Below are positions 5,789-14,371 of a stretch of 15,413 nucleotides of DNA, one piece after another. This DNA comes from an uncultured bacterium. Its GTDB lineage: Bacteria > Bacillota > Clostridia > Lachnospirales > Lachnospiraceae. The stretch is from contig CAJMRM010000059.1 in assembly GCA_905215775.1 (NCBI GenBank), forward strand, positions 1-15,413. The letters run 5' to 3'. Position 1 is the stretch's first letter, and every line of letters starts with the position of its first letter. A model generated the notes under the pieces. That model saw only the letters and a list, made by a program, of their open reading frames with translations, was not told the origin of the DNA and made no database searches. The position numbers and the translations under genes are program-made.

Positions 5789-6619
5789 TTATTCTTCCTG
5801 GAAGGCGATGCCGTGGCCGAACGCACCGTTCACCAGACACGTCTTCGCCGCAAATTCTGCCCCTGCTTCCATGGACGCATGGATATCCTTCTTCTCCAGC
5901 ATAGCCAGCAGAAAGGCTGTGGCAAAGGAATCTCCGGCTCCCAGGGTATCCACCGCATCCACCAGCTTCGGCTTCTGGGTGTAATACTGTTCTCCATCAT
6001 AGATCATGGAGCCCTTTCCGCCCCTGGTAGCGACTGTCATACGGCAGCCCCTGGTCTTCAGAGCCTCGCAGAGTTTTTTGATCTCTTCCTCCGGCGTGTC
6101 GCCGCAGGAGGCAAAGGCGATATCCACCTGGGGACCGATGGTGTCAATATAATACTCCTGGTTCCACCGGCCGGACATATCGTAGGAAATGGGAACTCCC
6201 GCCTCCCGGAGCTTATGGAGCTCCCCGTCCAGATGGCCGTTGCAGCTGGTATGGACCAGCTTAAAGGTCCGGATATAGTCCAGGTCCTCCTTCGTCAGCT
6301 CCAAAGGATGCTCATTGACGATGCCGCCCTTGTTGCTCATGATAAATTCCCTGTCACCATCCACCAGACGCACCTTGGCATAGCCGTTTTCCCCGTCATA
6401 CTGACGGCACCGGGAATGGTCCACCCCCAGCTCATCCAGGGTCCGGATCACATGGTCCGCCACCTCGTCCCGGCCAAATACGCCCATATAAGCCGCATCT
6501 GCTCCCAGCATCTTTGCATAGACCGAAAAGTTCATGGCCTGGCCGCCGGGATACATGATCTTTGCGGGATAATATTTATCGCACACATTATCCCCAATGC
6601 CGATGACTCTCGTTTTCAT
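5789..6619 (-). CDS. frlD: Fructoselysine/fructosamine 6-kinase (PfkB family)
   Basis: Cytoplasmic ATP-dependent kinase expected to phosphorylate the C6 hydroxyl of an imported fructosamine (fructoselysine or a fructose-amino acid), producing the substrate of the deglycase encoded just upstream. 276 aa, close to known FrlD. Features of the FrlD branch are visible: GDN-x-x-D near residues 9-14, YPGGQAMN at 23-30, ISYDMSGRW at 144-152, DIAFAS at 166-171, and the PfkB signature DTLGAGDSF at 224-232 with catalytic base D230. Its ATG overlaps the frlB stop by one base (TAATG), giving translational coupling. Exact substrate (fructoselysine, fructose-asparagine or another Amadori compound) cannot be read from sequence. 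Confidence 0.92.
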   Translation of the reverse strand: MKTRVIGIGDNVCDKYYPAKIMYPGGQAMNFSVYAKMLGADAAYMGVFGRDEVADHVIRTLDELGVDHSRCRQYDGENGYAKVRLVDGDREFIMSNKGGIVNEHPLELTKEDLDYIRTFKLVHTSCNGHLDGELHKLREAGVPISYDMSGRWNQEYYIDTIGPQVDIAFASCGDTPEEEIKKLCEALKTRGCRMTVATRGGKGSMIYDGEQYYTQKPKLVDAVDTLGAGDSFATAFLLAMLEKKDIHASMEAGAEFAAKTCLVNGAFGHGIAFQEE

Positions 6620-7596
6620 TAATACTCAACCTTCCACATATATCTTCTGTGATCCATGGAATGGCCTCTTACCTCAGCCATCTGTGCCACATAATACCGC
6701 TCGATGGGGATCAGTACCACCGGGTTAAAGAACTCTGCCACGTCGGCGTCGATACGGCCCTTGTTTAATTCCTTAAAGTCGATGACAATGAAATTCTCCG
6801 CATATGTATTTAAGAATTTCAGGCATCTCTCATCCAGGGCACGGGTGCGGCCTTCACTCATAATGAGGATCATCGGAAGCTTCTTATCTGTGGTCTCAAA
6901 GGGACCGTGGAAATACTCGCCTGTGTGGAGGCAGACTGCATGCTTCCACTGCATCTCCATAAAGTGACAGCAGCACATGGAGTAGGCTACGCCATAGTTG
7001 GGACCGGAGGCCAGTACATAGAATACAGGCTCGTCTTTTTCCTTATCTGCCCATTCCTTTGCGGCTGCCAGGCAGTTCTCCTTTCCTTCTGCTACGATCT
7101 CGTCGATGTATTTGTATGCCTCCATGGCCTTATCGTATTTGTCCCAGCCCTCAAACTGGTGGAGCAGCTCAAAGCCGATCCGTAAGGAGTTGGCCTGGTT
7201 GGAATCGCTGTAAACCTGATCGTCTCCGTTGGAGTAGGTGACCACATACTGGCCCACCTTTGCCATTCCCGTATCCATATTTCCTGTCATGGCAATGGTG
7301 ATGGCTCCGATGGAGTTGGCCTTTTTCACAGCCTCTACGGTTTCTGCCGTTGCCTTTAAGGAACAGATCACAGCCACGCAGCGGTCGTCCAGCTCCTTTG
7401 GAGTCGCATGAACGAACTCATTGCTGGTGTAGGTGGTGGCGCTGAAGGTCTTTGCCTCGCTCTGCAGCAGGTAAAGTCCCGGGAAAATGGCTGCCTTGGA
7501 GCCGCCACAGGCTACAAAATATACATGCTTAAGACCGCCCTTTTTATCCAGGGTCTCCTTGATCTCGGCTACGATTTCTTTTACTGTCTTTGTCAT
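6619..7596 (-). CDS. frlB: Fructosamine 6-phosphate deglycase (SIS domain, FrlB-like)
   Basis: Splits a fructosamine 6-phosphate into glucose 6-phosphate and the free amine or amino acid. 325 aa with two SIS sugar-phosphate isomerase domains (about 20-160 and 185-310). Resemblance to FrlB/FraB is clear in YFVACGGSKAA (26-36), the LDDRC segment (69-73), GEYFHGPFE (226-234), and the terminal RRYMWKVEY. Glu214 (HFMEMQW) and His230 (FHGP) are 16 residues apart, the same spacing as the glutamate and histidine reported as acid/base residues in Salmonella FraB. Strong AGGAGG precedes the ATG. It overlaps frlD by one base and lies 34 nt after the C26 hydrolase gene. GlmS-like activity is less likely because no glutaminase domain is present and the context is a kinase. 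Confidence 0.92.
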   Translation of the reverse strand: MTKTVKEIVAEIKETLDKKGGLKHVYFVACGGSKAAIFPGLYLLQSEAKTFSATTYTSNEFVHATPKELDDRCVAVICSLKATAETVEAVKKANSIGAITIAMTGNMDTGMAKVGQYVVTYSNGDDQVYSDSNQANSLRIGFELLHQFEGWDKYDKAMEAYKYIDEIVAEGKENCLAAAKEWADKEKDEPVFYVLASGPNYGVAYSMCCCHFMEMQWKHAVCLHTGEYFHGPFETTDKKLPMILIMSEGRTRALDERCLKFLNTYAENFIVIDFKELNKGRIDADVAEFFNPVVLIPIERYYVAQMAEVRGHSMDHRRYMWKVEY

Positions 7597-7630
7597 TTTT
7601 CTTCCTCCTGAAAATGTGTCAATGCTCTTC

Positions 7631-8356
7631 TTATGAACAAAGGTCTACAAAGTATTTAAACAATTCTGTGCCGTCCGGCCCAAAAGCCGGATTCGGCGCA
7701 TCTCCCCGCATCCGCTCCGGATGGAACTGGACGCTGAAAACGGGAAGAGTCTTGTGCTCGATGGCTTCAATGATCCCGTCCAGGGATCTGGCGGTCACCT
7801 TTACATCCGGTCCCACCGCGTCCGCGCAGTCCCGGTGGAAGCTGTTGACCAGGAGCTTCGGGCCATAAAGGCGGTTTAAGATCGAGCCCTCTTCTGCGGC
7901 GATCTCATGCTGGATCCCCTCGGAATGCTCCACTGCATGCTTTCTCGGGAAATTCAGCATATTGTGGCCGCCCAGAGCCGCGTTGACCAGCTGGTGGCCG
8001 CGGCAGATCCCCATGATGGGCTTCTTCCTCTTAAAAAACTCCTCGAAGGCGGCAAATTCCATCTCATCCCGGATCACATTACATCCGGCCTTCAGATTGT
8101 GGGCCACATTGGCATCCCCGTCGGCCAGGTTATTGAAGGTATCGCCGAACCTGGACGGATGGACGCTTTCTCCTCCGGTAATGAGAAGACCGTCGGCCAT
8201 TTCTGCGTACTCAGCAGCCAGCTTTGTGCTTCCCATCATCACCGGAACGCCTCCGGCAGCCACAATGGCATTCATGTAAGCTGTATTTAAAATAAATGAC
8301 GGCACCCCGCGGCTGTTGTTCCCCAGCATGCCGGTTACAAGAATGATCTTACCCAT
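7631..8356 (-). CDS. Class I glutamine amidotransferase-like hydrolase (peptidase C26, PuuD-like)
   Basis: A cytoplasmic hydrolase of the gamma-glutamyl hydrolase / PuuD family, which cuts gamma-glutamyl or related amide bonds. Counted from the ATG at 8356 (241 aa), the nucleophile Cys118 is in GICRGHQ and the His212/Glu214 pair in VQFHPE, so the triad is complete. Oxyanion-region GLLITGGESVHP is also present. The open frame extends to 8380, but the 8356 start has AAAGGGG 8 nt upstream, begins like homologs (MGKIILVTG), and fits a promoter whose transcript would start near 8382. In this operon it may trim a gamma-glutamyl or side-chain amide from the imported glycated compound before or after phosphorylation; that role is inference, as characterised frl operons do not usually carry this gene. 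Confidence 0.85.
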   Translation of the reverse strand: MGKIILVTGMLGNNSRGVPSFILNTAYMNAIVAAGGVPVMMGSTKLAAEYAEMADGLLITGGESVHPSRFGDTFNNLADGDANVAHNLKAGCNVIRDEMEFAAFEEFFKRKKPIMGICRGHQLVNAALGGHNMLNFPRKHAVEHSEGIQHEIAAEEGSILNRLYGPKLLVNSFHRDCADAVGPDVKVTARSLDGIIEAIEHKTLPVFSVQFHPERMRGDAPNPAFGPDGTELFKYFVDLCS

Positions 8357-8388
8357 GGGTTTTTCCCCTTTCTTTTCCATTTTCTTCC

Positions 8389-8417
8389 ATTATACTACAT
8401 GCCTCTGTTTCCATCAA
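8389..8417 (-). promoter_or_regulatory. Likely internal promoter before the hydrolase gene
   Basis: On the minus strand TTGATG (8412-8417) and a perfect TATAAT (8389-8394) are separated by 17 bp. The -35 overlaps the stop codon of the preceding ATPase gene. Transcription from about 8382 would express hydrolase, deglycase and kinase apart from the transporter. Confidence 0.55.
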
Positions 8418-9391
8418 TGGTACAGGAAACAGGAAACGCTGCGCTTTGCCCCGTTCTCGTCTGTGAGCTCCACAAGCTTCGGAGCCTCTTTATGGCACCG
8501 CTCCGTTGCATAGGCGCACCGGGTAGAGAACAGGCAGCCTTTAGGCGGGTTCAAGGGACTGGGAACCTCGCCCTGGAGGATGATCTCATCCTTTTTCGCA
8601 TGGATATCCGGGACCGGGATCGCAGATAGGAGAGCTCGTGTATAGGGGTGGAGTGGATTGCCATAGAGCTGCTTTTTATCTGCAAGCTCCATGATCCGTC
8701 CCAGATACATGACAGCTACCCGGTCGCACAGATATTCTACCACACTCAGATCGTGTGAAATAAAAATATAGGTAAGGTTCCGCTCTTTCTGTAAGTCCTT
8801 CAGCAGGTTCAGCACCTGGGAACGGACGGAAACATCCAGAGCAGAAACCGGTTCGTCGCAGATCACAAGTTCCGGATCATTGATCAGGGCCCTGGCGATC
8901 ACCACGCGCTGTCTCTGACCTCCGGACATTTCGTGGGGATATTTTTCCAGGAATTTCTCACTGAGCCCCACCTCATTCAGAATATCGATCACTTTTTTCA
9001 GTTTTTCTTCTTTTGTATATTTTCCAGATACATCCAGCGGCGTCATCACCGACTGAACGACCTTCTTTTTCGGATTCAAAGAGGCATAGGGATCCTGGAA
9101 GATGATCTGGATCTTTTCCCGCAGGGGACGCATCTGCTTCTCTGTATAATTGGTAATGTCCTCTCCATGGAATAAAATCTGACCTCCGGTGATATCATGA
9201 AGCTTCAGGATCGTCTTCCCAAGGGTAGACTTTCCGCATCCAGACTCTCCCACCAGACCTACGATCTCACCCTGATTTACGGTAAGATCGATCTGATCCA
9301 CAGCCTTTACAGAAATATCCTCTCCGTTTCTCACTTTTTTTACTGGATAATATTTCTTCACATTTCGTATTTCGAGCAGCGGAGCAGCCAT
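8414..9391 (-). CDS. Peptide-type ABC transporter ATP-binding protein (DppF/OppF)
   Basis: One of two ATPases powering the importer. 325 aa with Walker A GESGCGKST (48-56), Q-loop Q99, signature MSGGQ (155-159), Walker B LVICDE (175-180) and switch H213 (ISHD). The C-terminal oligopeptide/dipeptide extension (about 240-325) has the cysteine set C286, C292, C299 and C321; in some family members this region binds an iron-sulfur cluster. The start overlaps the partner ATPase stop by one base (TAATG), so synthesis of the two is coupled. Gene order with SBP, two permeases and a second ATPase identifies a complete Opp/Dpp-class importer; the catabolic genes downstream suggest its cargo is a glycated amino acid or peptide, not an ordinary peptide. 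Confidence 0.93.
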   Translation of the reverse strand: MAAPLLEIRNVKKYYPVKKVRNGEDISVKAVDQIDLTVNQGEIVGLVGESGCGKSTLGKTILKLHDITGGQILFHGEDITNYTEKQMRPLREKIQIIFQDPYASLNPKKKVVQSVMTPLDVSGKYTKEEKLKKVIDILNEVGLSEKFLEKYPHEMSGGQRQRVVIARALINDPELVICDEPVSALDVSVRSQVLNLLKDLQKERNLTYIFISHDLSVVEYLCDRVAVMYLGRIMELADKKQLYGNPLHPYTRALLSAIPVPDIHAKKDEIILQGEVPSPLNPPKGCLFSTRCAYATERCHKEAPKLVELTDENGAKRSVSCFLYH

Positions 9392-10380
9392 TAATTCTCA
9401 CCTTCCTTCCCGTACAGGAAGCAGCGTACCATATGACCGTCCACTTCCCGCATTCCCGGATCCTTCTTTCTGCACTGTTCCGTGGCGTGCTGGCACCTGG
9501 TACAGAACCGGCACCCCTCGGGCATCTCATCGAGGCCGGGAACCGTTCCCTCGATGGTGTATAAATGTTCCTCCTGTCCGCTTCCAAGCTTTGGAATGGA
9601 ATTCAGGAGGCCGATGGTATACGGATGCTTCGGATGGTCAAAAATGTCCTCTGCCGTACCGTATTCCACTGATTTGCCTGCATACATGACCATAACATGG
9701 TCTGCCACCTCTGCCACTACGCCCATATCATGGGTGATAAGGATCACAGAGGTATTGGATTCTTTTGTCAAAGTCTTGATGATCCGCAGGATCTGGGCCT
9801 GGATCGTTACATCCAGGGCCGTGGTCGGCTCATCCGCGATCAGCAGCTTGGGGTTGCAGAGCAGCGCCATGGCGATCATGACCCGCTGCCGCATTCCTCC
9901 CGAAAGCTGGTGGGGAAATTCTTTGATCCTCTGTTCCGGAGACGGGATCCCTACCCGTTTCAGCATCTCCACGCACTGGTCCAGCGCATCCTTTTTTGAG
10001 ATCTGCCTGTTGTGGGTGCGGATCATCTCCAGCATCTGATCTCCGATCCGGTATACCGGATTCAGGGAAGACATGGGCTCCTGGAAGATCATGGAGATCT
10101 CATTTCCCCGGATCTCTCTCATTCTGGCTTCCGGAGCCTTCACCAGATCCTCTCCGTCAAAGAGGATCTGGCTGTTCTCGTCAATGATACTTACAGCAGG
10201 GGGGACCAGCCGCAGGATCGACGTAGCTGTCACGCTCTTTCCACATCCGGATTCTCCCACGATGCCTATGACCTTTCCCTTATCCAGGGAAAATTCCACG
10301 TTTTCCACTGCTGTCAGCTTCTTCTTTCCGACGTTGAAAGAAACCTTTAAGTTTTTGACTTCCAGCAATCGTTCCTCCAT
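9391..10380 (-). CDS. Peptide-type ABC transporter ATP-binding protein (DppD/OppD)
   Basis: Second ATPase of the importer, 329 aa. Walker A GESGCGKS (42-49), Q100 in IFQEP, signature LSGGM (159-163), Walker B LLIADE (179-184) and H217 (ITHD) are intact. The C-terminal cysteines C290, C293, C296, C303 and C320 match the oligo_HPY extension. It forms a heterodimer with the DppF-like protein in this family. AGGAGG lies 8 nt before the ATG. A GC-rich hairpin in the 70-nt gap to the binding-protein gene probably sets lower expression of the ATPases than of the binding protein. Confidence 0.93.
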   Translation of the reverse strand: MEERLLEVKNLKVSFNVGKKKLTAVENVEFSLDKGKVIGIVGESGCGKSVTATSILRLVPPAVSIIDENSQILFDGEDLVKAPEARMREIRGNEISMIFQEPMSSLNPVYRIGDQMLEMIRTHNRQISKKDALDQCVEMLKRVGIPSPEQRIKEFPHQLSGGMRQRVMIAMALLCNPKLLIADEPTTALDVTIQAQILRIIKTLTKESNTSVILITHDMGVVAEVADHVMVMYAGKSVEYGTAEDIFDHPKHPYTIGLLNSIPKLGSGQEEHLYTIEGTVPGLDEMPEGCRFCTRCQHATEQCRKKDPGMREVDGHMVRCFLYGKEGEN

Positions 10381-10404
10381 TTGTATCCCTCCTGCTTATA
10401 TTCC

Positions 10405-10434
10405 CGCGGGGCCGGAGAAGCCCCGGCTCCCGCG
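10405..10434 (-). other. Intercistronic hairpin between binding protein and ATPase genes
   Basis: On the minus strand CGCGGG-A-GCCGG pairs with CCGGC-CCCGCG (11 bp, one bulged A) around a 7-nt loop. No T-run follows, so it is not a full terminator. Such hairpins commonly protect the upstream mRNA 3' end or weaken downstream expression, fitting the need for excess binding protein. Confidence 0.7.
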
Positions 10435-10450
10435 TTATAGTTCCAAATCC

Positions 10451-12136
10451 TTATTTTGCTACGGACCACTCCCATACCTTCTGGTTGTTTACATCGCCCT
10501 CAAATCCATTGTAACCCTGGAAACGGTCGGACTTTACGCTGAAGCTGTAACCGTTGTACAGCATCACCAGCGGCATTTCATCATACAGAAGCTCCTGGTA
10601 GTCGTTGATCAGTTCTTTTCTCTTTGCTTCATCCAGCTCTGCTGCAATGGCATCCTGGATCTCTGCATATTTTGTATCTGTGATCTGGCAGTATGTGGCG
10701 TTTTTGTTATCATAGTAACCAGACATCCACAGCGGGTAATCCATGGCTGTGGAGCCGCAGATACCAAGATCATAGGTTCCATCCTGAAGACCGGAGAACA
10801 TGGTAGCAAGCTCCACAGTCTGTACTTCAATGTTGATGCCGGCCTCTGCCAGATTCTGCTGGATTACGGCCGCCATGCTCTCACGGGCAGAGGTAACGAC
10901 CATTTTCAGAGTCTTGCCAGAATCCCATCCGGCCTCTGCCAGAAGCTCTTTGGCCTTATCTACGTTTCTCTCCCATTTGGTTCCAAACTCATACTGGGAA
11001 CCCGGGATGATGCAGGTGGTTGCCGGAACGCCCTGTCCCTGGAGAGACTGGTCGATCAACATCTGCTTATCAATGGCATAGCTCATGGCCTGACGTACCT
11101 TCTTATCCGGTACGTTCTGGTTATTGATCAGGAATACGGCAACTGTCGTCGGCTCTGCAGACTGCTCCACATTAAGCCCCATATCTTTGGCTGCCAGGGC
11201 ATCGTCCACAGTAGGAGCCTGGAAGAAGCCGTCCATCTCGCCTGCCGCAATGGAGGTGATCGTATTGGTAGCAGCGATCACTTTTAAAACCAGCTTGCCG
11301 AACTTCGGTGCGCCCATATGGTAATCTGCAAAGGAACCCAGCTGCAGCTCACTTCCGGAAAGCTCGGAGATAAAGGTACAGGGACCAGAGCCTACCGGAG
11401 CCTTCCAGAAATCACTGGTCTTGATCTCCTCCGGAGCCATATCCTTTAAGAGATGTTCCGGAAGTACATAGAAATATTTGTTGTGAAGGATCAGCCAGTC
11501 CTCCACCGGGATCACGCTCTTAAAGTTGATCTTTAAGGTGTAGTCATCCACAGCTTCTACCTGGACAGATTTTTCACTTTCTTCTGTTCCTGTGTCGTCC
11601 GTTCCGGCCCATGTATTGAACTCACTTCTTAAACCATACTCAAATTTCGGGTTGGTGATCAGCTGTGCGGTAAACACCCAGTCACTGGCTGTGACCGGTT
11701 CTCCGTCATGCCATTTGGCATTCTCATCCAGATGGAAAATAGCAGCTTTTCCGTCGTCTGCAGATTCCCAGGACTTTGCTCCCCTTGGCGTTACATCAGT
11801 TCCGGCCTCTTCAATAAAAGCCAGACGGTCATAGAGCTTGTCGCAGACCAGGTTCTGGTAAATGGAGCCGGAAGAGGATCCGTAAGGATTGATGGTATCC
11901 CATGCCTGTGTCATACCATAGGTGATCACATCCTGGGAATAGTCGGCGTCTGCCGTTCCCTCTGCCGCTGCCTCTGTGGAGCCGGCCTCTGTTTCTGTCT
12001 TTCCAGCTTCCGTCTTTTCAGTCCCAGCCGCCGCCGTCGTCTCGTTCGCGCCGCCTCCGCCGCATCCAGTCAGAAGACTGGCCGCCATAGCTGATGCCAT
12101 GGCCAGACTTAAAAGTTTTCGTGTGGTTTTCTTCAT
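10451..12136 (-). CDS. ABC transporter substrate-binding lipoprotein (SBP family 5)
   Basis: Extracytoplasmic receptor of the importer. The N terminus is a type II signal: positive KKTTRK, a hydrophobic core, and lipobox LLTG-C with lipidated Cys25. A flexible Gly then Glu/Thr/Ala-rich linker (about 26-66) leads into a DppA/OppA-like domain. Family landmarks include the Tyr/Asp-rich start near DVITYGMTQAWDTINP, the conserved KWHDGEPVTASDWVFT segment (about 141-156) and VRQAMSYAID (about 346-355). 561 aa is normal for peptide-binding members. GGAGG precedes the ATG. Ligand is not readable from sequence; operon context suggests a fructosamine amino acid or peptide. Confidence 0.95.
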   Translation of the reverse strand: MKKTTRKLLSLAMASAMAASLLTGCGGGGANETTAAAGTEKTEAGKTETEAGSTEAAAEGTADADYSQDVITYGMTQAWDTINPYGSSSGSIYQNLVCDKLYDRLAFIEEAGTDVTPRGAKSWESADDGKAAIFHLDENAKWHDGEPVTASDWVFTAQLITNPKFEYGLRSEFNTWAGTDDTGTEESEKSVQVEAVDDYTLKINFKSVIPVEDWLILHNKYFYVLPEHLLKDMAPEEIKTSDFWKAPVGSGPCTFISELSGSELQLGSFADYHMGAPKFGKLVLKVIAATNTITSIAAGEMDGFFQAPTVDDALAAKDMGLNVEQSAEPTTVAVFLINNQNVPDKKVRQAMSYAIDKQMLIDQSLQGQGVPATTCIIPGSQYEFGTKWERNVDKAKELLAEAGWDSGKTLKMVVTSARESMAAVIQQNLAEAGINIEVQTVELATMFSGLQDGTYDLGICGSTAMDYPLWMSGYYDNKNATYCQITDTKYAEIQDAIAAELDEAKRKELINDYQELLYDEMPLVMLYNGYSFSVKSDRFQGYNGFEGDVNNQKVWEWSVAK

Positions 12137-12184
12137 GATCTTGTTTCCTCCTTATACTTTTATTGAATCATTTTTTCATTCCGT

Positions 12185-13051
12185 TTATTCCTTTGTTTTA
12201 GGATCCAGCGCGTCCCGCACGCCTTCTCCGATGAAGTTAAATCCGATGACCACCAAAATGATACAGATTCCCGGCGGAAGCCATACCCATGGTCTGGCGG
12301 TTAATACCAGAAGGTTCTGGGCGGCAAAGATAATGTTTCCCCAGGAAGCCTGCGGTGTCTGAACGCCCATGCCCAGGAAGCTTAGGGACGATTCCGTCAG
12401 GATCGCTCCTGCCACCCGGAAGGAAATGTTCGCCCATACCGGCGGAATAGCGTTGGGAAGAACTTCAGAGAATAAGATCTTCTTTGTGCTGACTCCCACA
12501 GCCCTGGCTGCCTGTATATATTCCCGCTCCCGGATCGAGAGCACATTTCCATAGATCAGCTTTGCGATGGCCGTCCAGCCCAGGACGCCTATGACGACTG
12601 TTACCGTAAGGATCGACGGCCCGAACACTGCCACCAGCACCAGGATCAGTACCATGGATGGGAAAGACATGAATGCATCCGCTGTACGCATAATGATGGA
12701 TTCTGCTGTTCCGCGGAAATATCCGGCGATCAGTCCCAGGGGAATGCCGATCAGTACGGAGATGATCGTGGAGGTAATCCCTACAAACAGGGAAATGCGT
12801 CCTCCATATAAAAGCCTTGCAAACAAGTCCCGGCCCACATCGTCCGTTCCCAGGATATGGGCATCAGACGGCGGCTTATTGAACCCGGCCGCCCGGTCGG
12901 TGGTATATGGATCCAGATCGGTGAAAAGGGGGATAAACACCACTGCTAAAACTAAGATCGTTACGATTGCCAGGCCCAGCATCGCTTTCTTGTTATGGAT
13001 AAACTTTTTCATAGCCTGGCTGTTCCATATTTCTTTTATGGTCTTTTTCAC
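12185..13051 (-). CDS. Peptide-type ABC transporter permease (DppC/OppC)
   Basis: Integral membrane subunit, 288 aa. It has the DppC N-terminal cytoplasmic tail and first membrane span (about 23-43), the HILGTDDVGRDLFARLLYG segment (about 65-83) typical of the family, further spans around 90-112, 130-155 and 250-278, and the EAA coupling loop EYIQAARAVGVS through LPNAIPP (about 178-203) that contacts the ATPases. The start is GTG at 13051 with AGGGGGTG upstream. It lies 14 nt after the partner permease gene. Confidence 0.94.
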   Translation of the reverse strand: MKKTIKEIWNSQAMKKFIHNKKAMLGLAIVTILVLAVVFIPLFTDLDPYTTDRAAGFNKPPSDAHILGTDDVGRDLFARLLYGGRISLFVGITSTIISVLIGIPLGLIAGYFRGTAESIIMRTADAFMSFPSMVLILVLVAVFGPSILTVTVVIGVLGWTAIAKLIYGNVLSIREREYIQAARAVGVSTKKILFSEVLPNAIPPVWANISFRVAGAILTESSLSFLGMGVQTPQASWGNIIFAAQNLLVLTARPWVWLPPGICIILVVIGFNFIGEGVRDALDPKTKE

Positions 13052-13065
13052 ATTCCCACCCCCTT

Positions 13066-14019
13066 CTATTTAAACTTGATCCGCGGATCCAGGGCCGCAT
13101 AGATCAGGTCCAGGATCAGATTCGCCACCAGCACCACGCCGCAGATCAGAACTGCCACACCCATGATCACCGGGTAATCGCGGCTGGTAATAGCCGTGAT
13201 CATCAGGCTTCCAATACCCGGCCATGCAAAGATCTGTTCAGTCACCACCGCTCCTCCGATCAGGAACGGGATCGAAAGGCTGATGGTAGTCACAATGGGG
13301 ATCAGCGCATTCCGGAATGCATGCTTTAAAACGATGACCACATTGGTAAGTCCCTTGGAACGGGCCGTTTTAATGTATTCCTCATTTAAAACCTCCAGTA
13401 CACTGGATCTGGTCTGCTTGATATAGTTTCCGATGGGCTGGATCCCGCAGACAAACGCCGGCAGTGCCAGATGATGCAGAAGGTCCAGCAGATTCCCGCT
13501 CATACCGGAGGACTGCATTCCACTGGTGGGGAACCATTTCAGTTTCACAGCTAAAACATAGATCAGTAAAAGGCTTAAGAAAAAGTTGGGGACCGACGCG
13601 CCAATGAACGAAATAAAGGTACTGATGTGGTCCCAAACGGAATTCGGCTTATACGCAGAGATGATACCCAGGGGAACTCCCACCAGCATAGCCGCAAGAA
13701 TACCTGTACCTGTGAGCATCAGGGACGGCATGATCCTCTGAGAGATCATCAGACTGACTTCCTGAGATGTCCGGTAGGAGATACCAAAATCTCCGTGAAG
13801 CAGATCTCCCAGCCATATGAAGTACCGGATAACAATGGGTTTATCCAGTCCCATGGAAATCTTTAAGGCCTCCAGATCACTCAGGGACATTTCACCCGAA
13901 GCCGCAAGAACCGAAAGCGGACCGCCCGGCGCCAGGTTGATCAGTGTGTAGATCACAAATGTAATTCCCAGAAAAACCGGGATCGCATACAGCAATCGCT
14001 TTAATATGTACCGAAACAC
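13066..14019 (-). CDS. Peptide-type ABC transporter permease (DppB/OppB)
   Basis: First gene of the operon and second membrane subunit, 317 aa. It has the DppB signature N terminus (KRLLYAIPVFLGITFVIYTL), an extracellular region LAPGGPLSVLA, six predicted spans, and the EAA loop EYIKTARSKGLTN through FRNALIP (about 209-233). The ending YAALDPRIKFK is standard for the family. The start is GTG at 14019 with GGAGGAG about 6 nt upstream, and the promoter at 14058-14087 lies about 40 nt further up. Confidence 0.94.
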   Translation of the reverse strand: MFRYILKRLLYAIPVFLGITFVIYTLINLAPGGPLSVLAASGEMSLSDLEALKISMGLDKPIVIRYFIWLGDLLHGDFGISYRTSQEVSLMISQRIMPSLMLTGTGILAAMLVGVPLGIISAYKPNSVWDHISTFISFIGASVPNFFLSLLLIYVLAVKLKWFPTSGMQSSGMSGNLLDLLHHLALPAFVCGIQPIGNYIKQTRSSVLEVLNEEYIKTARSKGLTNVVIVLKHAFRNALIPIVTTISLSIPFLIGGAVVTEQIFAWPGIGSLMITAITSRDYPVIMGVAVLICGVVLVANLILDLIYAALDPRIKFK

Positions 14020-14057
14020 GCGAACTCCTCCTCTTCATATGTTTTTCACTGCAACAT

Positions 14058-14087
14058 ACTATATCATTATATATGGTTATGTGTCAA
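14058..14087 (-). promoter_or_regulatory. Main promoter of the fructosamine operon
   Basis: TTGACA (14082-14087, perfect) and TATAGT (14058-14063, 5/6) on the minus strand with an 18-bp spacer. Predicted start near 14051 leaves about a 32-nt leader before the GTG of the first permease. An 8-bp inverted repeat, ATTTGTAT (14101-14108) / ATACAAAT (14133-14140), lies just upstream in AT-rich DNA and might bind a regulator. The rest of 14141-14289 shows no gene or clear signal. Confidence 0.75.
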
Positions 14088-14283
14088 GATGAATATTTAT
14101 ATTTGTATGGATTTATTTTTTTTAAGCATTATATACAAATCTGGCAGCCATATTTTATGGAACATAACTATCTTTTCCGTCTCCTGGCCACCGGTTACAT
14201 TTTAGACCGCCATCCTGTCCCCTTCAGGCAAAATCTCAAGTATTTTGGTCCTGGCAAAAAGCAGTCTATATTCATACACAAAC

Positions 14284-14327
14284 CAAAAAGCCGCCCCACA
14301 GACCAGATTTCCAGTCTGTGGGGCGGC
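14284..14327 (-). terminator. Rho-independent terminator after the bL25 gene
   Basis: GCCGCCCCACAGAC (14290-14303) and GTCTGTGGGGCGGC (14314-14327) form a perfect 14-bp stem with a 10-nt loop, followed on the minus strand by TTTTTGG. It isolates the ribosomal protein gene from the fructosamine operon downstream. Confidence 0.93.
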
Positions 14328-14371
14328 TGCCTCTTTATCCTTCTTCAGTTTCTATTCTGTCTCCCATGCGA

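Noticed and set aside
10073..11287. 404-aa open frame on the plus strand
   Set aside because: It lies opposite the ATPase and binding-protein genes, whose products are clear family members; a shadow of their codon bias.
14101..14140. ATTTGTAT/ATACAAAT inverted repeat as operator of the operon
   Set aside because: Short arms with a 24-nt spacer in very AT-rich DNA; chance is likely.
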